Source: an uncultured Olsenella sp. (GTDB lineage Bacteria; Actinomycetota; Coriobacteriia; Coriobacteriales; Atopobiaceae). Taken from it: a stretch of DNA of 20,624 nt. The notes below the pieces were generated by a model that was given only the letters and a program-made list of their open reading frames with translations, did no database searches and was not told the origin of the DNA. Shown in pieces: positions 1 through 9,375 of the stretch. Made by a program: the position numbers and the translations under genes. Position 1 is the first letter of the stretch, and every line of letters begins with the position of its first letter. The stretch covers positions 1 to 20,624 of the forward strand of contig CAUGFC010000019.1 of the NCBI GenBank assembly GCA_959598545.1. Direction: 5' to 3'.

Positions 1-3000
1 TGAGCTCGCGCCAGGCGGCGTCGATCTGCGCCTCGGTAGCCTCGTCGTTGGCGAGAACCTCCTGGGCACCCTTGAGCGCCGACGTGAAGAGATCGGCCGT
101 CTCCTCGGTCTTGCCGGAGAGGTCGGTGTCCTTCACCTGGTTGACGAGCGACTGGAGGTCGTCCTTGTTGGGCTTCTCCACCGGCGGAATCGTGGTCTCG
201 GTGAGGTTCTCGCGCGCAGCCTCCAGGCGGGCAAGGGCCTGAGCAATCTCAAGGTTGCTGGCGTTCTCGTCCGCAAGCAGACGCTGAGCATCGGCGAGAG
301 CGTTGGCGAACTCGGTCCATGTGGCCTCAGTGTACATGGTCTCGTCGAGGTTCTCGGCAACGATCTCGTCGACCTTGGCCTGGAGCTCGGCCAGCTCCTC
401 GCTCGTGGCGAGGCGGGAGCCATAGAAGCGAATCTCGGAAGCGCTGCAGTACTTGTCCTGGGCGTCGCCACCAGCGTGGTTGACCTTGAACATCACGTAC
501 TGAGTGGTCTGCGGCGCGAAGGAGGCCTGCTGGTACTCGGTACGGTTGATCAGAGTCCTGCCGTTGTTGGCGTACTTGAAGGTGCCAAGGCTCACAACCG
601 TGGAGTCCTCGGTGGCCTCGTAGCCATTGTCGGCGTAGGCCTGAAGCTCCTCGGCGCTTGCGGCGGAGAGAATCTCAAGCTCAAAGATGTCGCCGTTGGT
701 GCCGTTCTGACGCGGCAGGAAGGTGACGTCGGTGAGATCATACTCAGCACCCAGGTCAAAGATCAGGTACTGCGGCATGTAGACCGCGTTCGTGTAGTTG
801 GAGTGCCAGTAGCTGGCGTCGTCGTAGTCGAGGACGTTGTCCACCTCGCCGTCCTCACCGGAGGAAGCGGGCATCTGGCTGGACTGGCCAACAACCTTGA
901 CGTTGGTCTCGGCGCTCGTGTTGATGAGGGCGGCGTCATTGACCGGACGCATCACGAGGGCGTCGATGGCGCTCTGGATGGCCACAACCGCAGAGACAAC
1001 GTCGTTGGCGGTGTAGTTGTCGGACGCGATGAGGTCCTGTCCGGCCTTGACGGCCTCCTGGAGCGCGGCATAGCTCTCCTCGGTGTAGGCGGAGGAGCTG
1101 AAGCCGCCGGCATCCTTGATAGCCCGCTCGAGCGCGGAGGTGTCCACACCCTCGAGGACGGTCACGTCATACGTGGCGGTCTTCGTGGGATCAAGGTGAG
1201 AGGCAACGGTAATGATTGCCGTGCCCGCGTTGTTGCCGCGGACAAACCAAACCACGTTGCCGTCGGCATCTGCCACAGAGACGGCACTCACGACGGACGG
1301 GTCGGAGCTCGTGACGTCAACGTACGGATAGGCGTCGTTGGTGGAGACGGCCTTGGCGTCGACGCGCGCAAGCTCGCCGGTGTAGAGCTCGGTCTCGTTG
1401 TCACCAAGCTCGACGCTCTCAACGGTAACCGCGGAGTCCGTGTAGGTGAAGTTGATCTCACGCAGGGACAGCATGCGGTTGTCGGGGGTGGTGCCACTGG
1501 CCTCGCCCGTGCTCTTCAGCGGGGTGACGTCGACCTTGGTGACAAGCTTGCCGGCGTTGGCCTCGCTGACCTCAAGGTTGTAGACCGCCTCCTGAGAGTC
1601 GAAGGAGAAGTCCTGCTTCGTGCCGTCCTCGAAGTAGATCTTGGCCTCGAGAGAAGTGACACAGCCGTTGCCGCTCTCACGGTTGCGGATCTCAACGTTG
1701 TCGAGCTTGGAAGCCTCATTGAACTCAAACGTCATCGTCGTCGGGAGCTTGACGTAGCTCGGAAGCTCACCGGTCTCGGCATCGTGGTTGCCCTCGATGT
1801 CCCACTTGAGCTCAAACTCGATGCTGTCCGAGCCATTGAAGAGGCCGTCGTAGCTGCCCTGCTGGACGAGCTTCTCGACGCTGGTGCCGTCATCAGTGGT
1901 CAGCTCGTCGTTCGTCATGGTGATGTTGAACGCGTCCTGACCGTACTCGTTCACCTGCGGACCCGGAACCTCGGGGAACTCAGGCGTGGTGCCGTCAGAC
2001 TCGACAACCTTGGCGTCACAGGCGGGGCCAACAAGCCAGGAGGTGGAGGAGAGCGTGACGTCCGCGTCGGCAAGGGCACTCAGCTGGAACGTGGCCATGA
2101 CGCCCGTGCCGTTGTAGAGGGCCTTGTCGCCCTCGTTCACAAAGGCCAGGTTCACGGTCTGGACGTTATCGGAGAAGGTGGTCGTGGAGGAAGACTCGTC
2201 CTCCATGCCGGCGATGTAGGCGCTTCCCTCGATGCTGTCTGCGACGAGCTCGAACTTGGTGCCGTCGAAGTGGATGACGGAGCCCAGCGCGTTGACGTTG
2301 GTAGCGTCGCTCACGTAGAGGTCGACGGTCACAACGTCGCCGGTCTTGACCGAGGTCGCGCTCGGGATGACGGCGATGCTGCCGTCAACGGCACCGGTCT
2401 TGGTGGTACCGTCATAGACCTTGGACATCGTGAAGGACATGTCGTACACGTCGTACACGCCGTTGTTGTTGATGTCGAAGGCCTTGCTGCCAACGTGGGT
2501 CTGGAACTCGTCAGCGTAGGGATCGCGGTTCTCGCGACCAAGGGCGTTGCCCTCGAGGTGCTGGACGTCCTCGGTGCCAACCGTGTACGGGGCACTCGGG
2601 AGCGAGCCGACCTCAAAGCCGGAGGTGCCGTCAACCTTGTAGAGCGCGAGCTCGCCGGCCGAGAAGAACCCACCGCTCGAGGAGAGCGCAGTGAGGCGCA
2701 CGTAACGCGCGAAGCCGGTCAGCTCAACCGTCTTGGAGGCCAAGCCATCGGCGTTGTTGCCCGTCTTCCACTCAGAGGACTCCTGCTGGACGACCCAGTT
2801 CACGCCGTCAAGGCTCGTCTCAACCTTGAGGGAGACGACGTTGCCGTTGCCGCCATTGTCCTGACGCGGGGTGTAGACAAACTTGTCGAGCTGGTAGGCC
2901 TGGCCGTAGTCAATGACCATCGGCTGGCCAAGAGCCGTGTTGTCGGAGGAGTGGAACATGGTGTTGAGGTCGTGATCGAAGCCGTTCTCGATCGCACCCC

Positions 3001-6000
3001 AGGTGTCGCCGCCGTTCCAGGAGACGCTCGTTGGCGTAGGAACGTTGCGCCACGGATCCTGGAGCGAAGCGGTGCTCAGCTCCTCACTCCACTCGGAGAA
3101 GCCCCCGGCGTTGCGCGCACGGACCTGATAGGTGTGCGTGCTGTTGTAGGACAGGTCGGTGTGGTTGTAGGTCGTGGCGTCACCAATGCTGAAGACCACG
3201 CCGTCAACCTTGAGCTCGTAGCTCGTGGCGCCCTCAACGGCATCCCAGGTGAGGGCAATGCTCGTCGGGGTCTTCTGGTCCTCGGGAGCAGCGAGGTTGG
3301 CCGGCGTCGCGAGGTTCTCGTTGAGAACGTTCTCGGGCAGGTCGCCGCTGTTCTCGAAGCCGGAGACCGTCAGCGTCTGGGCGGCGCTGTTGACGTCGGT
3401 CTGAGCGAACTTCACGTAGAGCTTGGGCGTGGAGATGATCTCGGTCTTGGTGAACTCCTCGCTCTGAACGCCCTCGTCGTCGGAGTAGGCGTTGGAGTTG
3501 AGGTTGGGCGTCTCATCGTAGAAGTAGATGGCTTCGCCGGCAGCCGGCGTGGCAGCGTCGAAGGCCTCCTTGGAGTCAACCTTCTTCTGCATGAGAACCT
3601 GGTCGCCGTTCTTGGCCTCGACGGAGCTGGGCTTGGCAGACACGTTCACCACGAAGGTGGTGGTGCGGTTGGAGTCGTAGCCCGTGTAGGTGCCGTCGGA
3701 CTGGCCAGCGGTGAAGGTGGCCGTGTCGCCGTCAACCTTGGAGGAGAACGTCGTCTCCACGTGCGGACCGTAGGAGATGTTGTCCTGGACACCATACTCG
3801 GCATCGGAGTCATCAGTGTTGTTCTCGATGTAGGTGCCGTCATCCTCGTACAGCGTGTAGTCGTTCTCGCCGTCGATGGCGTAGAACTCCACGATGCGCT
3901 TGGTGCGGTCCGTGCCCTCGGGGTTGTCATCGGTAACGGGCTCGGGGTTGTTGTTCTCCTCGTACATCGGGATGATGGCGTTGGCCTTCACGAAGATCGG
4001 GAGCTTCCAGATGGGGGCATCAAAGTTGTTGAGCACCTGGCCGCCGGTGTACTGATCGCCGGTCCAGTAGTCAATCCAGATGGTGCTCTCGTCACCCGGG
4101 AGGTAGATGTTGTTGCGGACGTCGTCGCCGTCACCCAGGCCACCGTTGGCGGTGTCGCCGTCGGTGTTCTGGTAGATGGGGGCAACGAGGAAGTCCTCAC
4201 CCATCGTGAACTCGTACTGCGTGGCCGTGCTCGCAGCGTACCCAGAGTCGTCGGAGAGGAGGATGGCGCGGACGATCGGCAGGCCGAGGTCGTCGTTGCC
4301 GGCCCAATCCTCAACGTTGGACGCGGAGGCGGCAGAGGTGTAGATGTACGGGAGAAGCTGGGACTTGAGCTTCAGGTACATGCGGTTGATGCCGGTGTAG
4401 GGATCACCGTAGGTGTAGGGCATCTTGGCATAGGAGCCCCAGCCGTCCATGTCCAGCATGAGCGGGACGAAGGACTTCCACTGGTAGTCACGCGTGGCGA
4501 CGATGGGATGGCCACCGAAGATGCCGTCCATGTCGGAGCCCATGTAGGGGTTGCCGGCAAGACCCTGACCGATGAACGTGGGGATGTGGAAGCGGATGTA
4601 CTCCCAGTTGCCTCCCGTCTGGTCACCAGACCAGATGCTCGCAAAGCGCTGCGTGCCTGCCCAGCCGTCAAGGGAGACGATGAGCGGACGCTCGTTGGCC
4701 TTGGTGGTCACGATGTCGTAGGCGGTCTTCGTGCCATTGAGGCCGAAGGAGTAGCCAGGGCCAACCCATGCGACGTCGGTCTTGAGCATCGTGACGCCGC
4801 CCTTCTCGACCTCAGCCTCGAAGTCGCGCAGCGTCTGCCACAGCGTGTTGGAGTTGGAATCAGGGGAGAGGTTGGACTGGGTCCAGAGGCCCGTGGCAAC
4901 GCCATGGGCGTCAGCGTAGTCCGCGAACTCCTTGAGGTTCTCGACGTTGGCGGCAACAGCCTCGAGGCGCGCCTCGGAGCTCGAGCCGTCGTCGTTGACG
5001 CCGCCGGTCATGTTGTAGCCGTTCTGGCCGTAGCCGGCGCCATAGCCGTCGTTCGGCAGGAAGTAGCCGAGCGGCATGTCGTAGTCTTGGTAGCCGTTGA
5101 GCTTGGCCTGAGCGGAGAACTCATACGGGAAGTCCACGCCCTCGGGGATGTTGTCCGTGTAGATGGAGGGGCCGTGGCCGTTGAGGGACTCAACGTGCTC
5201 GTTGGCGCTCATCGCGGCGCCGGTGCCGCCCTTCTCATAGGAGATGGAGTCGTACTCGCCGCTCGCGTAGCTGCTGTGGCCGTAGATGGGCCAGCCGCTG
5301 CCGTAGCCGTTCTGCGCCGTGTCGGACCAGGAGTCGCGGTTGTAGGCGTTGTAGTGACCCACGTAGAAGGCGTAGTCAGGAATAAGCGCGGGGTTGCCCG
5401 TCACCGTGTAGTACTCGGTGAGGAGGTCCTGTGCAACCGTGGTGACACCAGCATCTGAGTCGTCCGAGACGAAGATGTAGGCGTCATACTTGTTGTCGTT
5501 GTGCGTGGCGGTCACAACGTCCTGGCCGTTGCCAAAGTTGTAAGAACCGGGAGCAAAGGTGTTACGCAGGACGCCATAGCCGTCACTCGACCAGTAGAAC
5601 GGGTTCGGGGAGGCAACGCCGCCGTCGACCCAGTTGCTCTCGTTGGCGATGTTGATGGTGTTGCCCGTGTGGATGAAGCGACCGTTCTGCATGCCGCCGC
5701 CGAAGAAGTTCTCGGAGTTGCCCTTGGCCAGCGTCTGGACCGTGGCGTTACCGTTGAACTGGATCGGGGAGGTCTCCTGCATGACCGTCTTCTCGCCGTC
5801 GGCGATGGTCATGAGGGCGGTGTCCTTGTCGAGGGTGACCGTCGTGTCGCCCGCAGCGATGGTGACCGCGTCGCCCTCGGTGTTGACGACGACCTCATTC
5901 GGCGACTCGTAGTTGTCCGAGTCATCCGGCTGCGCCTGGATGCGGGCCGTGTGAGAGCTGCTGTTGGGGGTCGCGTATGGGTTGAAGTTCCCACTCGGGT

Positions 6001-6286
6001 CAACCACGTAGTGGATGATGCCGTCCTCGAGGAAGGTGAGGCGACCCTCAATCTCGCCATCTTCCGTGTTGAAGACGATGTTGGCCTGGTTGGGGTTCTC
6101 CAGGTCCTACGTGACGCTCTCCACGCTCGCGAGCGACCCCTGGAAGTCGCCCCCGACCGGCGCGGCAAACGCCGGGACGGCGGGGAGCGACGTCAGCAGT
6201 AGGGCCAAAGCCATGGCCGCTCCGACCGCGCGCCGCGCCCCCTCTCTCAGCGCCGCTCTTCTCTCTCTTCTCGTCTGGTGGGCCAT
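1..6286 (-). CDS. Giant secreted multimodular GH31 glycosidase, 3' end outside window, in-frame TAG at codon 60
   Basis: Start ATG at 6286 follows a GAGGAGAAGGG ribosome site. Residues 1-41 form a signal peptide (Arg-rich, hydrophobic core, cleavage near PAFA/APV). After an in-frame TAG at codon 60 the frame stays open to the window edge (about 2,095 codons). GH31 features: probable nucleophile Asp504 in MLKTDVAW, probable acid/base Asp555 in WSGDQTGGNWEY, then MGSDMDGIFGGHP. Downstream, with rough residues: FN3 (990-1070), F5/8C-like (1083-1215), one dockerin-like loop DINNNGVYD (1265-1295), cohesin-like (1300-1430), beta-sandwich (1440-1615), Ig-like (1616-1709), FIVAR (1710-1780), F5/8C-like (1780-1957), FIVAR (1958-2030) and a truncated FIVAR. 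The likely role is extracellular removal of alpha-linked sugars from host glycoproteins. Alpha-N-acetylgalactosaminidase (GH31 subfamily 18, as in Enterococcus and Clostridium perfringens enzymes) is my best guess from architecture; alpha-glucosidase or glycosyltransferase activity is possible. GC content looks lower than in flanking genes. Confidence 0.85.
6107..6109 (-). other. In-frame amber codon between signal peptide and GH31 enzyme
   Basis: Plus-strand CTA reads TAG in the frame that begins at 6286 and continues beyond it. Residues before it end SLASVESVT and residues after it begin DLENPNQANIVF; both sides look like normal coding sequence in one uninterrupted frame. The upstream product would be a 59-residue secreted stub. 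No convincing ribosome site and start lies just downstream that would give a secreted protein. Explanations are a recent nonsense mutation, a base-call error (one substitution restores Gln, Glu or Tyr), or readthrough. Confidence 0.85.
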
Positions 6287-6743
6287 TTGTGCCACCCTTC
6301 TCCTCGGGAGTCCCCGCGGGCTACGCTCTCGGATTGTCGGTAGACGGCATACCGGCATAACAGACCCATTTGTCGTCATTTCATTGTTCTTCAGGATTAG
6401 TCAAGGAAACTTGGGCATATCCCCTAGCGGTAGAAAAGCTCCCCCCAGTGGCTCTCTTGGGTCCTCTACCAGCGAAGAGGTATGTAGAACCAGATAACAA
6501 TTGGTCTTTTCCGATTGAAACCACATGGACAGCGCGCCAACATGCGCCAACGCCGATTCGTGGTCGACTGCGCCGCTCGATCTACCTACCGGCATCCTCA
6601 TTTCCGCAGGAAGGAGACTTGCCCTAAATTGCCGATGGTGCATGCTGCCGACGGCGGGCTTTCTGGCCTTGGCACGCGCCCCTCCCCGCTTGCGCGGTAG
6701 AATTGGGGCACCCACCACCGCCGTCGCGCCCGAGGAGGAACCG
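6287..6743. other. Divergent intergenic region between GH31 gene and pfkB
   Basis: This 457-base stretch has no credible gene; short frames here lack ribosome sites and protein-like composition. It must hold the promoters of both divergent genes. On the minus strand a TTGACT at 6404-6399 is a possible -35 for the GH31 gene, but no good -10 lies 16-18 bases on. On the plus strand a TAGAAT at 6698-6703 is a candidate -10 for pfkB. I see no riboswitch or strong terminator here. Confidence 0.5.
6698..6703 (+). promoter_or_regulatory. Candidate -10 box of pfkB
   Basis: TAGAAT, five of six matches to TATAAT, lies 40 bases before the pfkB start codon in the context CGGTAGAATTGG. No consensus -35 sits at 16-18 bases; a TTGGCA at 6669-6674 is 23 bases away, too far for a standard promoter. 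The same hexamer occurs upstream of ssrA, which mildly supports it. Confidence 0.4.
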
Positions 6744-7676
6744 ATGATCTACACCGTCACGCTCAACCCCGCCCTCGACAAGACCGTCCACATCCCCGAC
6801 TTCACGCTCGACGTCGTCAACCGCATCACCGAGCTGCGCCGCGACGCGGGCGGCAAGGGCATCAACGTCTCCAAGGTGATCCAGAAGCTCGGCGGCACCT
6901 CCGAGGCTGTGGCCATCCTCTCCGGCGACACGGGAAGCTGGATCGCCGGGGCCCTCAAGCAGGCGGGCATCCGCGTGAAGGCCTTCCCGGCCAACGGCGA
7001 GACGCGCACCAACCTCAAGGTCATCGACCCGGTGAACGACACCCACACAGACATCAACGAGCCCGGCCCCGAGGTCACCGACGACATGCTCAAGGAGATG
7101 CTCGACGTCCTGGCCGAGGAGATCTGCGAGGGCGACTACGTGGTCCTCTCCGGCAGCCTCCCCGCCGGCGTGAGCCGCTCGACCTACGGCGCCTGGACCC
7201 GCACGCTGCGCCACGCGGGCGCCCACGTCTACCTCGACGCGGACGGCGACGCCCTCGAGGCGGGCCTGGCGGGCAAGCCGTTCTTCACCAAGCCCAACAA
7301 CCACGAGCTCTCCGCGCTCGTGGGTCGCGAGCTCACCACCGTCGAGGAGATCGCCGCGGCCGCGCACGAGCTGGTCGAGAAGGGCGTCGAGCGTGTCGTG
7401 ATCTCCATGGGCGGCGAGGGCGCGCTTCTCGCCACCGCGGACGAGACCTGGCACGCCTCCTCGGTGAAGGTCCCCGTGGGCTCCACGGTGGGCGCCGGCG
7501 ACTCCGTGGTCGCGGCCTTCGTCTACGCCGACGCTCAGGGCATGGGGGTGGAGGACACGTTGCGCCTGGCCATGGCGACGGGCGCAGCCAACGTCATGGA
7601 GTCCGGCACGCAGGCCGCCGAGCGCTCCGTCGTGGACGGGCTCGTCGACCAGGTCAAGGTCACGCGTCTGGCGTAG
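6744..7676 (+). CDS. pfkB: 1-phosphofructokinase family hexose kinase (PfkB/FruK/LacC type)
   Basis: A 310-residue ribokinase-fold sugar kinase, the usual length for this family. It probably phosphorylates fructose-1-phosphate (or tagatose-6-phosphate) to the bisphosphate using ATP in the cytoplasm. Visible motifs: N-terminal MIYTVTLNPALDKT, sugar-binding AGGKGINVSKV (residues 35-45), LSGSLPAGV (135-143), KPNNHEL (183-189), and the C-terminal STVGAGDS (247-254) with catalytic base Asp253. The ATG at 6744 was chosen because AGGAGG lies five bases upstream and the family N-terminus begins exactly there; an open frame extends further up but is not protein-like. It is the only plus-strand gene, appears to stand alone, and has no PTS genes beside it in this window, so fructose versus tagatose substrate cannot be decided from context. 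Confidence 0.9.
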   Translation: MIYTVTLNPALDKTVHIPDFTLDVVNRITELRRDAGGKGINVSKVIQKLGGTSEAVAILSGDTGSWIAGALKQAGIRVKAFPANGETRTNLKVIDPVNDTHTDINEPGPEVTDDMLKEMLDVLAEEICEGDYVVLSGSLPAGVSRSTYGAWTRTLRHAGAHVYLDADGDALEAGLAGKPFFTKPNNHELSALVGRELTTVEEIAAAAHELVEKGVERVVISMGGEGALLATADETWHASSVKVPVGSTVGAGDSVVAAFVYADAQGMGVEDTLRLAMATGAANVMESGTQAAERSVVDGLVDQVKVTRLA

Positions 7677-7691
7677 GCACGCCTCGACACG

Positions 7692-7757
7692 CCCCGCTCG
7701 CCCGCGGGGAACGCCCCCGATTCCGGGACGCCAGGGCCTGTCCGTCGAGAGGGCCCT
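7692..7757. terminator. Weak hairpins between convergent pfkB and patatin genes
   Basis: Two GC hairpins lie in the 79-base convergent gap: CCCCGC/GCGGGG (7692-7697 with 7704-7709) and AGGGCC/GGCCCT (7733-7738 with 7752-7757, overlapping the patatin stop codon). Neither has a T tract, so they may be terminators of unconventional type or simply GC-rich spacer. Confidence 0.3.
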
Positions 7758-8664
7758 AGGCGAGAAACGCCTCGATCTCGGCCAGGCGCTCGGTCGCCTG
7801 GCGACGGCCCGCCACGTAGAGCGACAGCAGCGCCTCGCCGTCGCGCGTGGACGACCCCACGGCGACCGGCTCCTCCGGGGCGATCACGAGGCAGGTTCCG
7901 GCCCCCTCGAGCTCCCAGAGCCGCTCGCGCTGGGCGTTGTAGCGCTCGGCGCGGGTGCGCAGCGCCTCCAGGTAGTAGGGGTAGCGGTCGTAGCGGTGCG
8001 AGCGCAGCGCAATCTGCTCGCTCGAGCCCGCCTGCTCGCGGACGTAACCCCGGTCCTGCGTAAGCACCACGAGCGCGCGCTCCGCGGCCGGCCGACCCTC
8101 GACCTCGGACGCACCCGGCAGGCCCAGCGCGGCCGCGTAGGGAATCGAGTCCGTGGTGCCGCCGTCGAGATAGCGGTGGCCGTCAAGCTCCACGGTCCGC
8201 GAGACCGTGGGCAGCGAGGCCGAGGCGCGCACGCGGTCGATGTCTTCGGGGAAGCTCCGCACCGGCAGGTAGGCCGGCGTGCCGAACGTCACGTCCGAGA
8301 CGACGACCCACAGGGGCGTCTCACTCGCGTTGAACGTCGCCACGTCGCAGGGGTCCAGACGGTTCTGGACCTCGTCGTACATGAAGTCGGCACCGGCGAT
8401 GTCCCCGGTCGTGGCGAACGACCACAGCGACATGAAGCGGCGGTCGTCGCGGAAGGCGAGGATGTCGCGCATGGTACGGCCGATCTGGCGTGAGCGGAAG
8501 TTCGCCGCGTTCACCGCGCCGGCGGAGACGCCCCAGATGCCGGAGAAGGCATAGATGCCGCGCTCCTGCAGCGCGTCGAGCACGCCGGCCGTGAACATCC
8601 CGCGGAAGCCGCCGCCTTCCAGCACGAGCGCGGGCGCGACGGCGTCGTTCTTCTCGTCAGACAT
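7756..8664 (-). CDS. Patatin-like phospholipase family protein (YjjU-like)
   Basis: A 302-residue cytoplasmic serine hydrolase of the patatin family with a Ser-Asp dyad. Visible features are the oxyanion-hole glycine cluster EGGGFRGMF (residues 16-24), the nucleophile elbow GVSAG with Ser47, the ASASLP segment (148-153), and the dyad motif LDGG with Asp167. The family hydrolyses acyl esters of lipids; the natural substrate of bacterial YjjU-like members is not established. No signal peptide or membrane segment is evident. The ATG at 8664 is preferred because GGGAGG lies four bases upstream; an in-frame TTG four codons earlier would overlap that site. Only about 14 bases separate the ATG from the T tract of the ssrA terminator, leaving no room for its own promoter. 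Confidence 0.88.
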   Translation of the reverse strand: MSDEKNDAVAPALVLEGGGFRGMFTAGVLDALQERGIYAFSGIWGVSAGAVNAANFRSRQIGRTMRDILAFRDDRRFMSLWSFATTGDIAGADFMYDEVQNRLDPCDVATFNASETPLWVVVSDVTFGTPAYLPVRSFPEDIDRVRASASLPTVSRTVELDGHRYLDGGTTDSIPYAAALGLPGASEVEGRPAAERALVVLTQDRGYVREQAGSSEQIALRSHRYDRYPYYLEALRTRAERYNAQRERLWELEGAGTCLVIAPEEPVAVGSSTRDGEALLSLYVAGRRQATERLAEIEAFLA

Positions 8665-8678
8665 GAGACCTCCCAACG

Positions 8679-8721
8679 AAAAATGACAGCGGCCGCTGGC
8701 CCGGTGAGGGACGGCGGCCGC
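8679..8721 (-). terminator. Rho-independent terminator of ssrA
   Basis: Read on the minus strand, GCGGCCGC (8721-8714), a 17-base loop, and a second GCGGCCGC (8696-8689) form an 8-bp GC stem, followed five bases later by a run of five T (8683-8679). It starts 11 bases after the tmRNA CCA end and ends 14 bases before the patatin start codon. Confidence 0.75.
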
Positions 8722-8731
8722 GAAGCGTGCA

Positions 8732-9103
8732 TGGTGGAGGTGCGGAGAATCGAACTCCGGTCCAAAGCGAACCCCTGACAGGTGTCTCCAGGCTCAGTGG
8801 CCAATTGAGTCTTAGACGCCGCGCACCTGGTCACCCGCGCTTGGCGTCCCAGCCGGTTCGGCCTTTGCGCGCGGCATACCGGCCACGTCCGCGCGCGCAT
8901 CTCCCTAGAATGACGCCGCCCCGGGAACGGGAGCGATCCCCGGTTTGACGCGCTGGTTAGTTAAGACTAAGCAGCGAGAGCCAGCTGAGGCTCGAAAGAG
9001 TTGTTCTCGTCAATTCAATTTGACGGTACCCCTGTTTAACGTGGCGAGGAGACCACGACCTGCTGCCCATCTCAGGCCCACCCTGTCGAAACCAGTCACC
9101 CCC
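8732..9103 (-). ncRNA. ssrA: Transfer-messenger RNA (tmRNA)
   Basis: A 372-nt tmRNA with recognisable ends. The 5' end GGGGGTGACTGGTTTCGACA matches the conserved tmRNA start and its first seven bases pair with CACCTCC just before the 3' ACCA (8732-8735 in plus coordinates). The 3' end carries a T arm with GTTCGATTC. The internal reading frame encodes DENNSFEPQLALAA and ends with TAG at 8967-8969. tmRNA with SmpB rescues ribosomes stalled on broken mRNAs and adds a degradation tag. CCA is encoded. The first gene upstream is the rubredoxin-like gene and smpB lies 1 kb upstream on the same strand. The exact 5' end comes from acceptor pairing; maturation by RNase P is expected. Confidence 0.95.
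8967..9011 (-). other. tmRNA tag-peptide reading frame
   Basis: Reading from GAC at 9011 gives D-E-N-N-S-F-E-P-Q-L-A-L-A-A followed by TAG. The ALAA end is the protease-recognition hallmark. A TGA two codons upstream in this frame limits the resume codon to ATT or GAC; GAC is more plausible. A second stop, TAA, follows within a few bases in another frame. Confidence 0.8.
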
Positions 9104-9178
9104 GGTTACAGGGCATGGCGAGAAGGACCGCCACCATGCGGCTGTCAACGTACGGGCCGCTCGCGCGGCCGTGGGGGT

Positions 9179-9184
9179 ATTCTA
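9179..9184 (-). promoter_or_regulatory. Candidate -10 box for ssrA precursor
   Basis: TAGAAT on the minus strand in the context CGGGTAGAATACCC lies about 76 bases before the mature tmRNA 5' end, consistent with a precursor trimmed by RNase P. The box sits in a small dyad (GGGTA/TACCC). No good -35 at standard spacing. A perfect TTGACA also occurs at 9148-9143 but has no -10 at 16-18 bases. Confidence 0.4.
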
Positions 9185-9237
9185 CCCGTTTTCGCGCGGC
9201 GCGAGTCGCGGAGCGACGTTCTTCTCGCCCGTCCGAT

Positions 9238-9310
9238 TAACGGGCAAAATTCAATATTCTTGTTTTTCTTATCTGTATATATAGATGGTTTAATTGAATT
9301 TTGTCCGTTA
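9238..9310. repeat. AT-rich 73-nt inverted repeat (stem-loop)
   Basis: Left arm TAACGGGCAAAATTCAAT (9238-9255) and right arm ATTGAATTTTGTCCGTTA (9293-9310) are complementary at 17 of 18 positions, the exception being a G-T pair. The 37-base loop contains a near-palindrome ATCTGTATATATAGAT (9271-9286). The base composition is strikingly AT-rich against the surrounding GC-rich DNA. It lies between the rubredoxin terminator and the ssrA promoter region. No clear target-site duplication flanks it. Function unknown. Confidence 0.8.
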
Positions 9311-9327
9311 TTAGCCGAGACAACGGA

Positions 9328-9351
9328 GGGCGGCCCCGCGAGAGGCCGCCC
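9328..9351 (-). terminator. Terminator hairpin after rubredoxin-like gene
   Basis: GGGCGGCC (9328-9335) and GGCCGCCC (9344-9351) form a perfect 8-bp stem with an 8-base loop, starting 24 bases past the stop codon of the rubredoxin-like gene. The downstream minus-strand sequence TCCGTTGTCT is only moderately T-rich. Confidence 0.6.
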
Positions 9352-9375
9352 CACTGGTCACGCGTGTGGTCCGTG

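Noticed and set aside
476..5458. A 1,660-codon open frame on the plus strand
   Set aside because: It is exactly codon-aligned antisense to the GH31 gene, has repetitive Val/Gly/Asp/Leu composition and no domains. It arises because the GH31 gene avoids TTA, CTA and TCA codons.
6525..6743. Longer N-terminus for the PfkB-family kinase
   Set aside because: The extra 73 residues are not family-like, and AGGAGG with correct spacing precedes the ATG at 6744.
9256..9292. Insertion-sequence remnant inside the AT-rich stem-loop
   Set aside because: The loop is only 37 bases, has no coding trace, and no target-site duplication flanks the arms; left as an unexplained inverted repeat.
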